Shown here: positions 8,747 through 17,183 of the stretch, piece after piece
Position numbering within the stretch: position 1 is the first letter of the stretch
Layout: the number at the start of each line of letters is the position of its first letter
NCBI GenBank assembly: GCA_965119685.1
Contig: OZ221971.1
Span: 1,178,001 to 1,242,000, forward strand
Source of the DNA: Merdibacter sp965119685
GTDB lineage: Bacteria; Bacillota_I; Bacilli_A; Erysipelotrichales; Erysipelotrichaceae
Direction: 5' to 3'
Length of the DNA stretch: 64,000 bases
Translations under genes and position numbers: made by a program
Notes under the pieces: model-generated
Databases searched by the model: none
Told to the model about the DNA's origin: nothing
What the model saw: only the letters and a program-made list of their open reading frames with translations

Positions 8747-9130
8747 ATGAAAATCATCGATATCAACCCTAAGATTGTTGCCGCAGCGGCGAAAGAGGCC
8801 TTTCCCGAATACAGCATACAGATGGAGAGCGGCGCCTTGTTTATTCCGGAATGCGCAGACGGCGCCTATGACTGTGACGTCATGACAGACACTCTGTATG
8901 TCAGCACTTCAATCGGCTATTATGAGCAGATGATCAAAGGCAACCAGACGAGAGTCAAAGCGGAAATCACGTTGATCTTTTTGAAAAAAAGTCCCTATGA
9001 GGTCATCTATGAAGGGAAAAAACGCTGCTATGCGGCGATGGAAGAGGATGAGGGAAAGATCACTTTTCTGCCTTATGAGGAGTTTTTACAATGGATCAGG
9101 CAGCAGATTCACAAGCGAGAGGAAGCGTAA
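8747..9130 (+). CDS. Hypothetical protein, 127 aa
   Basis: Not recognised. The protein is soluble and acidic with mixed alpha/beta character, no signal peptide and no membrane segment. Most of its middle (residues 25-95) looks like beta strands, and there is a short basic C-terminal helix. I choose ATG 8747 because AAGGAGG (8734-8740) lies 6 bases upstream; the longer open frame runs back into tRNA-Gln and cannot be coding there. It stands alone after the tRNA and is followed by a terminator hairpin. Confidence 0.75.
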   Translation: MKIIDINPKIVAAAAKEAFPEYSIQMESGALFIPECADGAYDCDVMTDTLYVSTSIGYYEQMIKGNQTRVKAEITLIFLKKSPYEVIYEGKKRCYAAMEEDEGKITFLPYEEFLQWIRQQIHKREEA

Positions 9131-9597
9131 AGAGAAGCGGTTGAAATGAAAGTGATGATTTCCTGCGATGCTTTGTTGCAGGGATTGTCGCTTTTTATGC
9201 GTGCGTGTCGCCTGATGAAATGGGTATCGCACTCTTTGGTGTACATCCTCCCCTCATTGCATATTCACGCTGATTACAAGACGCTTCTTTGATAAGCGCG
9301 TCTTTTTTCCACGATTGCTTTGATAAAACAGGCGCTGCTGAATATGCACCTGCATACTTTCATAATTCCTGACAAGCAGAGATGGGCGATGGGGGAGTGA
9401 AAAACAGAAGGTGTGAGGGAGGGGCGAAAAGGGATGTTCGTTGTAAAGAGAGAGGTCGAACGTGAGCGACGCTTGGCGAGGACGCTTGTATTCCATGGAG
9501 CGATCCGCACCTTCTTGACAGATAACAAATGTGTTGCCACTATGAAGATGGGGTGAATTAAAATTGATGAAAACGAGCGAAAACGGTAATGTTAGCC
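9131..9597. other. Intergenic stretch without a supported gene
   Basis: About 470 bases between the 127-aa gene and the lipoprotein promoter. It contains a terminator (9278-9308). The minus-strand open frames (up to 116 codons) have no ribosome site or family signature, so I treat them as chance. Confidence 0.5.
9278..9308 (+). terminator. Rho-independent terminator
   Basis: AAGACGC (9278-9284) pairs with GCGTCTT (9298-9304), followed by a run of T. It would end transcription of the tRNA-Gln and 127-aa gene unit. Confidence 0.7.
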
Positions 9598-9626
9598 TTT
9601 TCATTTCTTATGAATTTTGCTATAAT
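9598..9626 (+). promoter_or_regulatory. Extended -10 promoter for the small lipoprotein
   Basis: TATAAT at 9621-9626 is preceded by TGC, giving an extended -10 element. The -35 position (9598-9603, TTTTCA) is only partly conserved. The lipoprotein ATG is 36 bases downstream of the -10 box. Confidence 0.65.
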
Positions 9627-9661
9627 GATCACAAGAAGTATTCACAGTAGGAGGAATGAGA

Positions 9662-10099
9662 ATGAAAAAACAACTGATTGGAGCAGCAGCCGCTTTGTTG
9701 ATGCTGGCAGGCTGCGGTGGTGGGGGCGCAAACACGCAGACGAAGACGTGCACGATCGAGTCCGGCGGTCAGGAAATTCAAATTATTATGAGCGCCGAGG
9801 ATGAAGTGGTGAAGACTTTCACCATCGCCGCAGATATGGATCTTGGCGGTGTGGAGCTAAGTGACAGCGATCTTGAAATGGTGGAAAACATGATGCTGAC
9901 ACAGCTTGGCTTTGAAGAGAGCGACGATGTCAAAGTCGACGTGAAAAACACAGATGACGGTGTGCACATGGAAATCGTGTTAGACGCTTCCAAGGACAGC
10001 CAGTTCATCGAATCTTTAGGCGTTGACATCGAGGATGATACGCTGAAGTTAGACATGATGGTATCTGAGATGGAATCTCAGGGCGCAACCTGCGACTAA
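9662..10099 (+). CDS. Small secreted lipoprotein (YehR/DUF1307-like, tentative)
   Basis: A 145-aa lipoprotein. MKKQLIGAAAALLMLAGC is a classic lipoprotein signal with lipobox LAGC, so it should be lipidated at the Cys and held on the outer face of the membrane. The mature part is very acidic, begins with a Gly/Asn/Thr spacer, and has two Cys (one near its start, one at the penultimate position) that could pair. Its pattern (beta strands, then a helix with NMMLTQLGFEESDDV) is faintly like DUF1307 lipoproteins such as YehR, but I cannot confirm this. ATG 9662 is chosen over 9656 because AGGAGG at 9649-9654 gives 7-base spacing. Monocistronic: own promoter and terminator. Confidence 0.8.
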   Translation: MKKQLIGAAAALLMLAGCGGGGANTQTKTCTIESGGQEIQIIMSAEDEVVKTFTIAADMDLGGVELSDSDLEMVENMMLTQLGFEESDDVKVDVKNTDDGVHMEIVLDASKDSQFIESLGVDIEDDTLKLDMMVSEMESQGATCD

Positions 10100-10123
10100 T
10101 CATTCCATCATAAAATGCAGGAA

Positions 10124-10144
10124 GAGGGCTTCGGCCCTTTTTTA
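10124..10144 (+). terminator. Rho-independent terminator of the lipoprotein gene
   Basis: A compact hairpin with stem GGGC/GCCC and the very stable loop TTCG (10126-10137) is followed by seven T residues. It starts about 25 bases after the stop codon. Confidence 0.85.
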
Positions 10145-10650
10145 GTGGGGAAAGCGCAGCCCTGTTTCCCGCTCTCTTGGCAGGAGGACGATTCATGCGA
10201 GGGATGGACTCCCCCTTTGCCGGTGTTTGCAATACGCCGTGTAAAGCCGTAAAGCGATGCTTTTCTCGTCCGTTGTTCGATCCCGGTATGCGCTTTTTGC
10301 GCGGCAGCTTTCCTCAAGAGATTCATGTAGTGTCGATATTCGGGGGCCCATTGACGTATGCGCGAAATTTGCACTTATCAGCAAATCACAAAAGACGCCA
10401 TATCGTTTCACTGGCAGAGGCCTTCTCTTTGTGAAGCGCACTCTCTTGATGAACATAGCATAGGGAAAAGGCGAAAGGACACGCATAGAGAAAGACCTGC
10501 CGCATGGCAGGCCTTTCCGAATTAGGGGATAGAATGATATACGCAAAATAGGGATTTTCTAGGGATGTTTTGCGTATGACAGATCTTTTTCATCTGTCAC
10601 TGTTAGTATATGCAATGAATTGCGAAAAATATGTCGAATTTACTGCATGG
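10145..10650. other. Intergenic stretch, one hairpin, no supported gene
   Basis: About 500 bases between two convergent genes. Open frames of 68-117 codons exist on both strands, but they overlap each other and lack a start with a good ribosome site and any family signature. The only clear structure is the inverted repeat at 10492-10517. Confidence 0.5.
10492..10517 (-). terminator. Hairpin downstream of mscS, possible terminator
   Basis: CCTGCC (10497-10502) and GGCAGG (10507-10512) form a 6-bp stem with the loop GCAT, flanked by AAAG and CTTT. Read on the minus strand it lies about 135 bases beyond the mscS stop and is followed by TCTTTCTC. The U-run is imperfect. Confidence 0.45.
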
Positions 10651-11514
10651 CTATATTTTTTTTACTTCTTTGAGATACACATCCCGCTTTGGATAAGGCA
10701 TCTCGATGCCTTCCTCATCAAATCGTTTCTTGATGGCGATGCGCAGATCGGAAAGCATGATGAAGCAGGCGGAGTTGTCATTGGAGTAGACGGTAGCGCG
10801 CAGCTCGATGCCGCTGTCCAGAAAGTTTGTCACCCGAACGATCACCTCACTTGCCCCCTGCGCTTTTTCCTGTGGCGTGCGGGGATCACAATATTTGGGA
10901 TGCTTACTGATCTCCTGCGCAATTAACGCCATCGCTTTTTCCAAATCGCTCTCATAGGAGATGGTCACGTAGAGAAAATCGGCTTTGGCGGAGTGAATGT
11001 CGGAGATGTTTTCCAGCACGGCGGTGTTCATCTGGGCGTTGGGAATGATGATGCGCGTATTTTCAAAGGTCTGGATGACCGTGTGCCGCACGGTAATCTC
11101 GACGACGGTGCCGGTGTATTCGCCGTTGTTGACGCGTACGAGGTCGTTGATGTGAAAGGGACGAAACAGCAGGATCATCAGACCGCTGATCAGATTGCCC
11201 ACCGTTTCCTGTGCCGCTAATCCCAAGACGACCGCAACGATTCCGCCGCTTGCTAACAGCGGATTTAAAATGGCCTGCGCCGGGACAAACAGGGTGAGGA
11301 TGGCATAGAGGGCGATGATGCAGACGACGGTTTTTTTGATCTTTAAAAGTATCGGTTGGTTGCGCGGCTGCATTCGTTTGATAAGATGTGTGAGATACTT
11401 GGAAATGAGGGCGGCGAGCAGCAGGATCAAAACGATGGAAATGATCGTATCGACAAGTCCATAACGCAGAATGCTGTTGTTTCCCCATTCATTGAGCCAA
11501 GAGAGAAAGTCCAT
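10651..11514 (-). CDS. Small-conductance mechanosensitive channel, MscS family
   Basis: Opens under membrane tension to release solutes during osmotic downshock. The 287-aa protein has three N-terminal membrane helices; the third contains the glycine/alanine-rich pore helix (ASGGIVAVVLGLAAQETV), followed by the conserved GLMILLFRPFHINDLVRV and the beta domain with VEITVRHTVIQTFEN. The C-terminal alpha/beta domain ends with YPKRDVYLKE. A GGAGGCGCGC ribosome site precedes the ATG at 11514. It is encoded alone on the minus strand. Confidence 0.93.
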   Translation of the reverse strand: MDFLSWLNEWGNNSILRYGLVDTIISIVLILLLAALISKYLTHLIKRMQPRNQPILLKIKKTVVCIIALYAILTLFVPAQAILNPLLASGGIVAVVLGLAAQETVGNLISGLMILLFRPFHINDLVRVNNGEYTGTVVEITVRHTVIQTFENTRIIIPNAQMNTAVLENISDIHSAKADFLYVTISYESDLEKAMALIAQEISKHPKYCDPRTPQEKAQGASEVIVRVTNFLDSGIELRATVYSNDNSACFIMLSDLRIAIKKRFDEEGIEMPYPKRDVYLKEVKKI

Positions 11515-12015
11515 AAATGCGCGCCTCCTTTACGGATGTATTATACACAGAATTCCTGCAAAGAGAAAGGGCGAAAGGAAAAAACAACGATGCTTGATAC
11601 GGGCTAATCTGTTGAAAAGCGGTTTGAAAAAAAGGGAACCGGTATCGATACGCGTGATTGCTGCATGCTGCTTTTTATGAGGTGAGAATCGCGATGAATC
11701 CTGTGAATGATGTGCGCAGGGCAGAGGGCGGATAGCGCTTCCTGCGAAAGGACAGGGGGACTTTTGGAAGCTAGTGATGAGAGTGTTGCCGCATCTGGGG
11801 GAAGAAAGGAATATACAGGGATTCTCAGCGGTATTGCAGATGCAATCGCGTATGAACTCCTATAGCGGAAGAAGCGGTAACCATTTCTCGTCAGGGAGCC
11901 ATCCGCCGCAAAAGCGTATGTGAGCATTGGTCAGACGATGTGAATTCACCTTTGTGTGACCGTGGTGAAAAATATCTGAAAACAAACGGAAAATAAGTGG
12001 AATTATGTGAATGTA
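11515..12015. other. Intergenic stretch without a supported gene
   Basis: About 500 bases between mscS and a divergent small gene. The sequence is GC-balanced and could be decayed coding sequence. The largest minus-strand frame (107 codons from 11927) has no ribosome site and no recognisable motif. I see no repeat, RNA gene or insertion sequence end. Confidence 0.45.
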
Positions 12016-12043
12016 TTGCATCCGTTTTGGAATGATTTATAAT
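12016..12043 (+). promoter_or_regulatory. Promoter of the 151-aa membrane-associated gene
   Basis: TTGCAT (12016-12021) and a perfect TATAAT (12038-12043) are separated by 16 bases. The gene starts 24 bases downstream at 12068 after AGAGGTG. Confidence 0.7.
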
Positions 12044-12067
12044 AATTACAGAGTAAGAGGTGTTTCT

Positions 12068-12520
12068 ATGCGGATGAAAAGCAAGAATCTGAAAAGATGG
12101 AATCTGCCTCCCTACGGAGTAAAGCTGGACTGTATCAAGTCTAAGCCCTATCCCGTCTTGATCGTCATCCTCTTTTTAGGGGTGGCGCTCATCACCTTTC
12201 AGCAAAAAGTCATCGGCATTGCCGTTTTGGTGCTCGCCTGTTATCAGCTCGGCGTCGGCAACAACAGCGTGCTCTGTGAATTTTATGACCGCTACGTAGT
12301 CTTTTACAGCAGTCATGATCCGGATGGCTGCTACATTCTTTTTTGGCAGGATGTCGCCGGCTGGCGCTATCAGAGCGGCTTGATGCAGGATACCCTCTAC
12401 GTCCTGTTAAAGGATGGAACAAAGCTGGAATTTCCTTCGCTTTCCCGCCGCAAGGTGGAGCAGTACTTCCGCAAATATGCGCCGGATGTGGAAGCTCCTG
12501 TCAGCGAGCAGCATGTATGA
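12068..12520 (+). CDS. Hypothetical membrane protein, two N-terminal helices plus small beta domain
   Basis: Function unknown; 150 aa. Residues around 30-65 form two closely spaced hydrophobic helices (YPVLIVILFLGVALITF and VIGIAVLVLACYQLGVG). The C-terminal ~80 residues (EFYDRYVVFYS..., FWQDVAGWRYQ, LYVLLKDGTKLEFPS) have the strand pattern of a bacterial PH-like domain as found in YcxB-type proteins; this is an inference from pattern only. ATG 12068 is preceded by AGAGGTG. Confidence 0.7.
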   Translation: MRMKSKNLKRWNLPPYGVKLDCIKSKPYPVLIVILFLGVALITFQQKVIGIAVLVLACYQLGVGNNSVLCEFYDRYVVFYSSHDPDGCYILFWQDVAGWRYQSGLMQDTLYVLLKDGTKLEFPSLSRRKVEQYFRKYAPDVEAPVSEQHV

Positions 12521-12598
12521 AGATCTGAAGCCTGTGTGAACGGGCTTTTGTTTTTATGGGAAATAGATTATAATTAGGAAAGAATTGAGGTGTCGGAC

Positions 12599-13399
12599 AT
12601 GTTTTTAGACGAATATCGCACAATGAAAGAACGATTGCATAGCAAGCGGCAGACGGTTCTTTTTTCGATATTGAGCCTGCTGTACTTTGGCTTGTATACG
12701 CTAGTTTCCATCGTCCTTGGGACAATAGTCAGCGATGCGGCGACGATTATCGGCTTTTGGGCGCTTAATCTGTTATCTACCTATGTGTATATGCGCCTGT
12801 TTTTTTACACCATCGCGGCGATGCGCCAAGAGGAGAGCGTCATTTTGTTTTCACAGTGTATCGGCATGCTGGCGGTGGAAAGCGTGCTGTTTGGTTTTAC
12901 CATCCTGCTGTATTATGCGTTTGTATATTGGCTTCATTGGTACGCCTTCCTCGCTTTCTTCGTTTATGTGTATGTGTTTTTCTGCACGTCGTTTCAGCTG
13001 TTTTGCTTTTATGCCGTGTATCGGGGGGCACGTACGCCGAAAGCGATCGTCGCTGACAGCTTGCAGGGGATGAAGAAAGCATGGAAAGGGGTCATCGCTG
13101 CCGCGGCATCGTTAGCTCTCGGCTATTGTGTGCTCTACATCTGTTCGATGGGGGTTGATGTCACCTTGCAGATCTTGCAGCCGCACGTGTTGATTTTGAA
13201 TATCGGCGTGACGATGAATCGCTGGATGGAAGCGGGGACGGTACTATTGACGATGTTCATGAGCGGACTGTTTGATTCGACACTGCTGCTGTTTTTGGCC
13301 TATCAGGTCATTGCAGCGCTCTTGTTCTCTTATTTTTACTGCCTGTGGATGGCTTGGATCTGCCGGCTGTGTGAAACGTCATGGAACTGGAAAAGCTGA
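12599..13399 (+). CDS. Polytopic membrane protein (YesL-like, tentative)
   Basis: A 266-aa integral membrane protein with about six hydrophobic helices and a basic cytoplasmic N-terminus (EYRTMKERLHSKRQT). The pattern of a long loop containing SLQGMKKAWKGVIAAAAS between helices resembles YesL/DUF624 proteins, but I cannot confirm the family. ATG 12599 is chosen because GAGGTG (12586-12591) sits 7 bases upstream; a GTG at 12590 falls within that site. TATAAT at 12569-12574 gives a promoter -10 box. The end overlaps the recG start by 19 bases, so the two are cotranscribed. Confidence 0.72.
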   Translation: MFLDEYRTMKERLHSKRQTVLFSILSLLYFGLYTLVSIVLGTIVSDAATIIGFWALNLLSTYVYMRLFFYTIAAMRQEESVILFSQCIGMLAVESVLFGFTILLYYAFVYWLHWYAFLAFFVYVYVFFCTSFQLFCFYAVYRGARTPKAIVADSLQGMKKAWKGVIAAAASLALGYCVLYICSMGVDVTLQILQPHVLILNIGVTMNRWMEAGTVLLTMFMSGLFDSTLLLFLAYQVIAALLFSYFYCLWMAWICRLCETSWNWKS

Positions 13400-15390
13400 C
13401 GCGCAGCAAGGCGCAGTTACAGCGGTTGGAGGCGACGGGCTGTCAATGCGCAGAGGATTTGCTGACCTATTATCCATATCGCTATGAGATCATGGAGGAG
13501 ACGCCGTTTGCCGATTGGGGCATCAATGACACGATCACCTGCGAGGGAGTGATCCTGCGGCGGGCCAGTGTGATTCGTCTGCCGCAGAAACGTTCGATGA
13601 CCCGCTTTTCCATGATGGCGCAGGGACAGGAATTTCAGGTGACGCTGTTCAACCGTCCGTGGGTTTCACAGTTTCAGCCGGGAGCGACGATTACCGTCGT
13701 CGGCAAGTATCAGGGCAAAGGGCGGATCACGGCGATGCAGTATCAGCTTAAGCCGCTGTCGGAATTGCAGGGCATCCATCCCGTTTACACGCTGAAAGAA
13801 GGGATGAAACAAAGCGATCTGCGGCGGCTGATGCACAAGGCCTTTTCCCTTTGCGAGGGAATGATCGATGAGTTTCTGCCATTGCCCCTGCGGGAGCGTT
13901 ATCGGCTGTGTTCACGCAAACAGGCGCTGCGATGGATTCACTTTCCGCAATCGATGGAAGAGGTGAAGCAGGCGCTGCGCCACTTAAAATATGATGAATT
14001 CTTTCGTTTCCAGCTGGTAATGCAGGCGATACGGCAAAAGAATCTGGGGATTGTCAGCGGGAACGCCAAGCTGTTTGCAAAGGAGGAGGTCTTCGCTTTG
14101 CAGCGAAATCTGCCCTTTACTTTGACGAAGTCGCAGCTGCAGGCGATTGATGAGATTCTGAGCGATTTAGCAAGCGAGCATCTGATGGTGCGGATGTTAC
14201 AGGGGGATGTGGGCTGCGGCAAGACGCTGGTGGCGGCCTTTGGCTTATATGCCTGCGTGCTGGCGCATAAGCAGGGGGCGTTTTTAGCGCCGACGGAAAT
14301 CCTAGCGCGTCAGCACTGTGAGAGCTTGCGGCAGCTGTTTGCGGGCTATGACATCCGCGTAGAATTATTATGCGCATCATTAAAACCCGCGCAGAAAAAA
14401 CAGGTATTGCGGGAGTTGGCCGATCATACGATCGATATTGTCGTCGGCACCCACGCCTTGTTTCAGGAGGACGTCAGCTTTTATGACTTGGGAATGGTCG
14501 TCGCCGATGAACAACATCGCTTCGGCGTACAGCAGCGCCGGCATCTTTTGGAAAAGGGGGAGAAGGTCGACTTCCTGCTGATGAGCGCAACGCCGATTCC
14601 CCGCACGCTGGCACAGTCGCTGTTTGGCGATATGGATGTCTCTGTCATCACCCAGCTGCCGCAGGGACGCATGCCCATCGAGACGCGCTTTGTCCCCTCT
14701 TCAAGCATGGGGCCGATCTTGGAACAGGTGCTCGCGCTTGTCGATCAAGGGGAGCAGTGCTATGTCGTCTGCCCGGCGATCGAAAAAAACGAAGAGATGC
14801 CGCTGCGCAATGTTGTCGACATCTACGAGGGGATGAATCGTCTTTTAGGCGCCCGCTATCGCATCGGCCTGCTGCACGGACGCATGAGCAGTGAAGAAAA
14901 ACAGGCGGTGATGGAACAGTTTGCCGCAAAGCAGCTGCAGTTTTTGGTGTCCACGACGGTGATCGAGGTCGGCATCGACGTCAAGAGCGCAAATGTGATG
15001 GTGATCTACGACGCGCATCGCTTCGGCTTGTCGACGATTCATCAGCTGCGAGGCAGGGTCGGCAGAGGAACGCATAAGGGCTATTGCTTCTTGCTGAGTG
15101 CGACACAGGATGGGGATGCGCGCAAGCGGCTGCAGATGCTGGAGGAGCTGAGCGATGGCTTTGCGATTGCCCGCTACGATTTGCAGCAGCGCGGTCCCGG
15201 CGATCTGTTGGGAACCAGACAAAGCGGAGTGCCCGGATTTGTGCTCGCCAATGTCATCAGCGATGGAAACATGCTGGAGGCGGCGCGCGGGGATGTGGCG
15301 CAGCTGCTGCCGCAGATAGAGCGGGGCGCGTATCCGCATCTTTCCGATTATATTGAACAGGCGCTGAAAAAAGCCGCTTACTTTGATTAG
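13381..15390 (+). CDS. recG: ATP-dependent DNA helicase RecG
   Basis: Branch-migrating helicase that remodels stalled replication forks and Holliday junctions. The 669-aa protein has the N-terminal wedge OB-fold domain (residues ~50-140), then the two RecA-like motor domains: Walker A GDVGCGKT near residue 277, the DEQHRFG box, SATPIPRTLA, and in the second motor VSTTVIEVGIDVKSAN and QLRGRVGRG. The C-terminal LQQRGPGDLLGTRQSG is diagnostic of RecG. ATG 13381 lies inside the upstream gene's end. Family length is 670-690 aa, so it is intact. Confidence 0.97.
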   Translation: MELEKLTRSKAQLQRLEATGCQCAEDLLTYYPYRYEIMEETPFADWGINDTITCEGVILRRASVIRLPQKRSMTRFSMMAQGQEFQVTLFNRPWVSQFQPGATITVVGKYQGKGRITAMQYQLKPLSELQGIHPVYTLKEGMKQSDLRRLMHKAFSLCEGMIDEFLPLPLRERYRLCSRKQALRWIHFPQSMEEVKQALRHLKYDEFFRFQLVMQAIRQKNLGIVSGNAKLFAKEEVFALQRNLPFTLTKSQLQAIDEILSDLASEHLMVRMLQGDVGCGKTLVAAFGLYACVLAHKQGAFLAPTEILARQHCESLRQLFAGYDIRVELLCASLKPAQKKQVLRELADHTIDIVVGTHALFQEDVSFYDLGMVVADEQHRFGVQQRRHLLEKGEKVDFLLMSATPIPRTLAQSLFGDMDVSVITQLPQGRMPIETRFVPSSSMGPILEQVLALVDQGEQCYVVCPAIEKNEEMPLRNVVDIYEGMNRLLGARYRIGLLHGRMSSEEKQAVMEQFAAKQLQFLVSTTVIEVGIDVKSANVMVIYDAHRFGLSTIHQLRGRVGRGTHKGYCFLLSATQDGDARKRLQMLEELSDGFAIARYDLQQRGPGDLLGTRQSGVPGFVLANVISDGNMLEAARGDVAQLLPQIERGAYPHLSDYIEQALKKAAYFD

Positions 15391-15433
15391 CTTTGTGATA
15401 TAATACGCATAACGGCGCACGAGGGAGGTCTGT

Positions 15434-16333
15434 ATGGAGTTTTCTAAAAATAAAAAAAAGATCCGGGACAAGAGCTTTTTCTTCGTCTGGATGCTCTGTC
15501 TGATCTTTTCCCTGTTTTTCATCGCTTACTTCTTTTTTCTCCGTACCAGCGAGGTGGATGTTACCAAGCACATCACCCTGCAATACAGCGGGGAGAACGG
15601 CAGCGCTAACGTAAAGGTGCAAAGCGATGAGGTCAGCGTCAATCAGCGCTTACAGGATTTTTATGATTCCCTGCGCTTTACGGCGACGCCAAGCGAGGAT
15701 CTCTCCAACGGCGATCAGATCACCGTCACGGTGGAATACGATCATGAGCTGGCAAAGCAGTATCATCTCGAGCCGATCAATCTGGTGCGCACGGTAACGG
15801 TAGAAGGGCTGCCGAATCGCTATGAGAATGCGGATGCGATCAGCGAGGAGCTGCTGTCATCGCTGCCGGCGCATGCGGATTCGTATTTGGAGAAGCATTT
15901 GCCGGCGATCTTGGATAATGATTTCACGGACTTTTATCAGGCGCAGGAGGTGACGCTGGATTCCTCACAGATTGTCTATCAGGCGTTTATGAAGTCGCAA
16001 AACGATGAAAACAGCGATCGCTTGATCGTCGTCTATCGTCTCAAGGCAGATGGATGGATAAACCGCAGCGACGATGAGGAAAAGCTGGAGGAGCTGTCGA
16101 GCACGATTTATTATATGGTCGTGTTTCCTTCGATCAATGACTCCGCAGTGATTGTCGATGCGAATGCTTACGGCGAGAAACTGCTGGTCTCCATCGATGA
16201 AAAACAAAGCGAGAAAAAGCAGATCGAGAAGCTGGAAGACTATTTGCAAGCCAAAGGAAACAGCGGCTATCGCATCGAACAAGTCAACGATCAACCGGCG
16301 CAAAAAGAGGCGGATGACGGACAGGGAGCTTAG
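15434..16333 (+). CDS. Membrane-anchored extracytoplasmic protein of unknown function
   Basis: Not recognised; 299 aa. A lysine-rich N-terminus (residues 1-13) is followed by one helix (FVWMLCLIFSLFFIAYFFF), after which the chain should face outside. The rest is acidic and strand-rich with two regions: residues ~40-115 (an Ig-like pattern, DQITVTVEYD) and ~140-275 (mixed alpha/beta). A TATAAT (15399-15404) and a GAGGGAGGT ribosome site precede ATG 15434. It follows recG by 43 bases and is closed by a terminator. Confidence 0.75.
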   Translation: MEFSKNKKKIRDKSFFFVWMLCLIFSLFFIAYFFFLRTSEVDVTKHITLQYSGENGSANVKVQSDEVSVNQRLQDFYDSLRFTATPSEDLSNGDQITVTVEYDHELAKQYHLEPINLVRTVTVEGLPNRYENADAISEELLSSLPAHADSYLEKHLPAILDNDFTDFYQAQEVTLDSSQIVYQAFMKSQNDENSDRLIVVYRLKADGWINRSDDEEKLEELSSTIYYMVVFPSINDSAVIVDANAYGEKLLVSIDEKQSEKKQIEKLEDYLQAKGNSGYRIEQVNDQPAQKEADDGQGA

Positions 16334-16340
16334 ACAATGA

Positions 16341-16378
16341 CCGATGGGAAAGAGAAAATCGGATGCCATCGGTTTTTT
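16341..16378 (+). terminator. Rho-independent terminator
   Basis: CCGATGG (16341-16347) pairs with CCATCGG (16366-16372), followed by six T. It lies 8 bases after the stop of the membrane-anchored protein. Confidence 0.8.
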
Positions 16379-16505
16379 CATGCAGAAGAAAAGGAGTGAT
16401 TGAGAACTGCACAGCGCATTTGCGCTTTCCTCATTCACTCCTTCAGCGTTTCTTCCTTTGTCTGGCAGAGGAAGCATCCTTAGCGAAACGGCGCGTCTTC
16501 GTGCG

Positions 16506-16907
16506 CTATTCGCCGTATTGTAATTGCTTTGCCAAAGCGGCGAGATCCTGCGGCGCTGATTCATGAAATTCGATGGTAACGGCGTCTGCGTCCGTATAGC
16601 GCGGGATGAGATGGACGTGAAAATGCTTGACACTTTGACCGGCAATCTCATTGACGTTGGAGAGGATGTTCATGCCGGCGGCGCCTGTCACTTCGACGAT
16701 GTGGGCGGCCAGTTTCTGCGCTGTTTGCATCAGATACGCTAACGTCTCGCTGTCACAGTCGATGAAATGATCGTAATGCTTCTTTGGTACGACGAGCGTA
16801 TGGCCCTTAGTCACCTGCGCGAGGTCGAGAAAGGCGATGACTTTTTCATCCTCATAAATCTTGGAAGAAGGAATGGTTCCCTTGATAATATCACAAAATA
16901 CACACAT
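16506..16907 (-). CDS. HIT family nucleotide hydrolase (Hint-like)
   Basis: Hydrolyses phosphoramidate or nucleotidyl bonds of purine nucleotides. The 133-aa protein has the histidine triad HFHVHLIP near residue 100, the N-terminal CVFCDIIKGTIPSSKIYED with a possible zinc-binding Cys pair, and HTLVVPKKHYDHF. The minus-strand ATG at 16907 is preceded by AGGAGG, and a TACAAT-type -10 box lies at about 16932-16937. It is a single-gene unit convergent to the previous gene. Confidence 0.95.
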   Translation of the reverse strand: MCVFCDIIKGTIPSSKIYEDEKVIAFLDLAQVTKGHTLVVPKKHYDHFIDCDSETLAYLMQTAQKLAAHIVEVTGAAGMNILSNVNEIAGQSVKHFHVHLIPRYTDADAVTIEFHESAPQDLAALAKQLQYGE

Positions 16908-17149
16908 AAGCGTTTACCTCCTGTCATTCGCTATTGTATCAGAAACAGCGCGGAAAAAAAAGACGCCGTCATCGGCGGTTTAGATAGAAGATTTCTTGGG
17001 AAAGGGCGGTACCCTTATGAGGCTGAGAGGGAAAATGGGCGGCATTGGCTTTGATTCCCTTGCTTTTGAAGAACAGCTTGTCAGCTGTGAAAAGGACAGC
17101 GCAAAAAGGGGAGGATGACGATCGTATCGCCAAGACAGCGTTTTGACAT

Positions 17150-17179
17150 AAAAAACACCGGTTTCATCAGCCGGTGTTT
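17150..17179 (-). terminator. Terminator of the foldase operon
   Basis: On the minus strand AAACACCGG (17179-17171) pairs with CCGGTGTTT (17161-17153), then a T run. It begins 5 bases past the lipoprotein foldase stop. The flanking A/T runs make it usable in both directions. Confidence 0.88.
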
Positions 17180-17183
17180 TCTC

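Noticed and set aside
10177..10546. Overlapping open frames on both strands (85 and 117 codons)
   Set aside because: They overlap each other, lack convincing ribosome sites and show no family motif; the region lies between two convergent genes.
16998..17060. TPP-riboswitch-like stretch (GGGCGG..., GGCTGAGAGGG) on the plus strand
   Set aside because: Only the GGCTGAGA half resembles the consensus; the second half (CCTGAT...GGATAAT-type block) is missing, and no thiamine gene lies downstream, where the neighbouring genes run on the minus strand.
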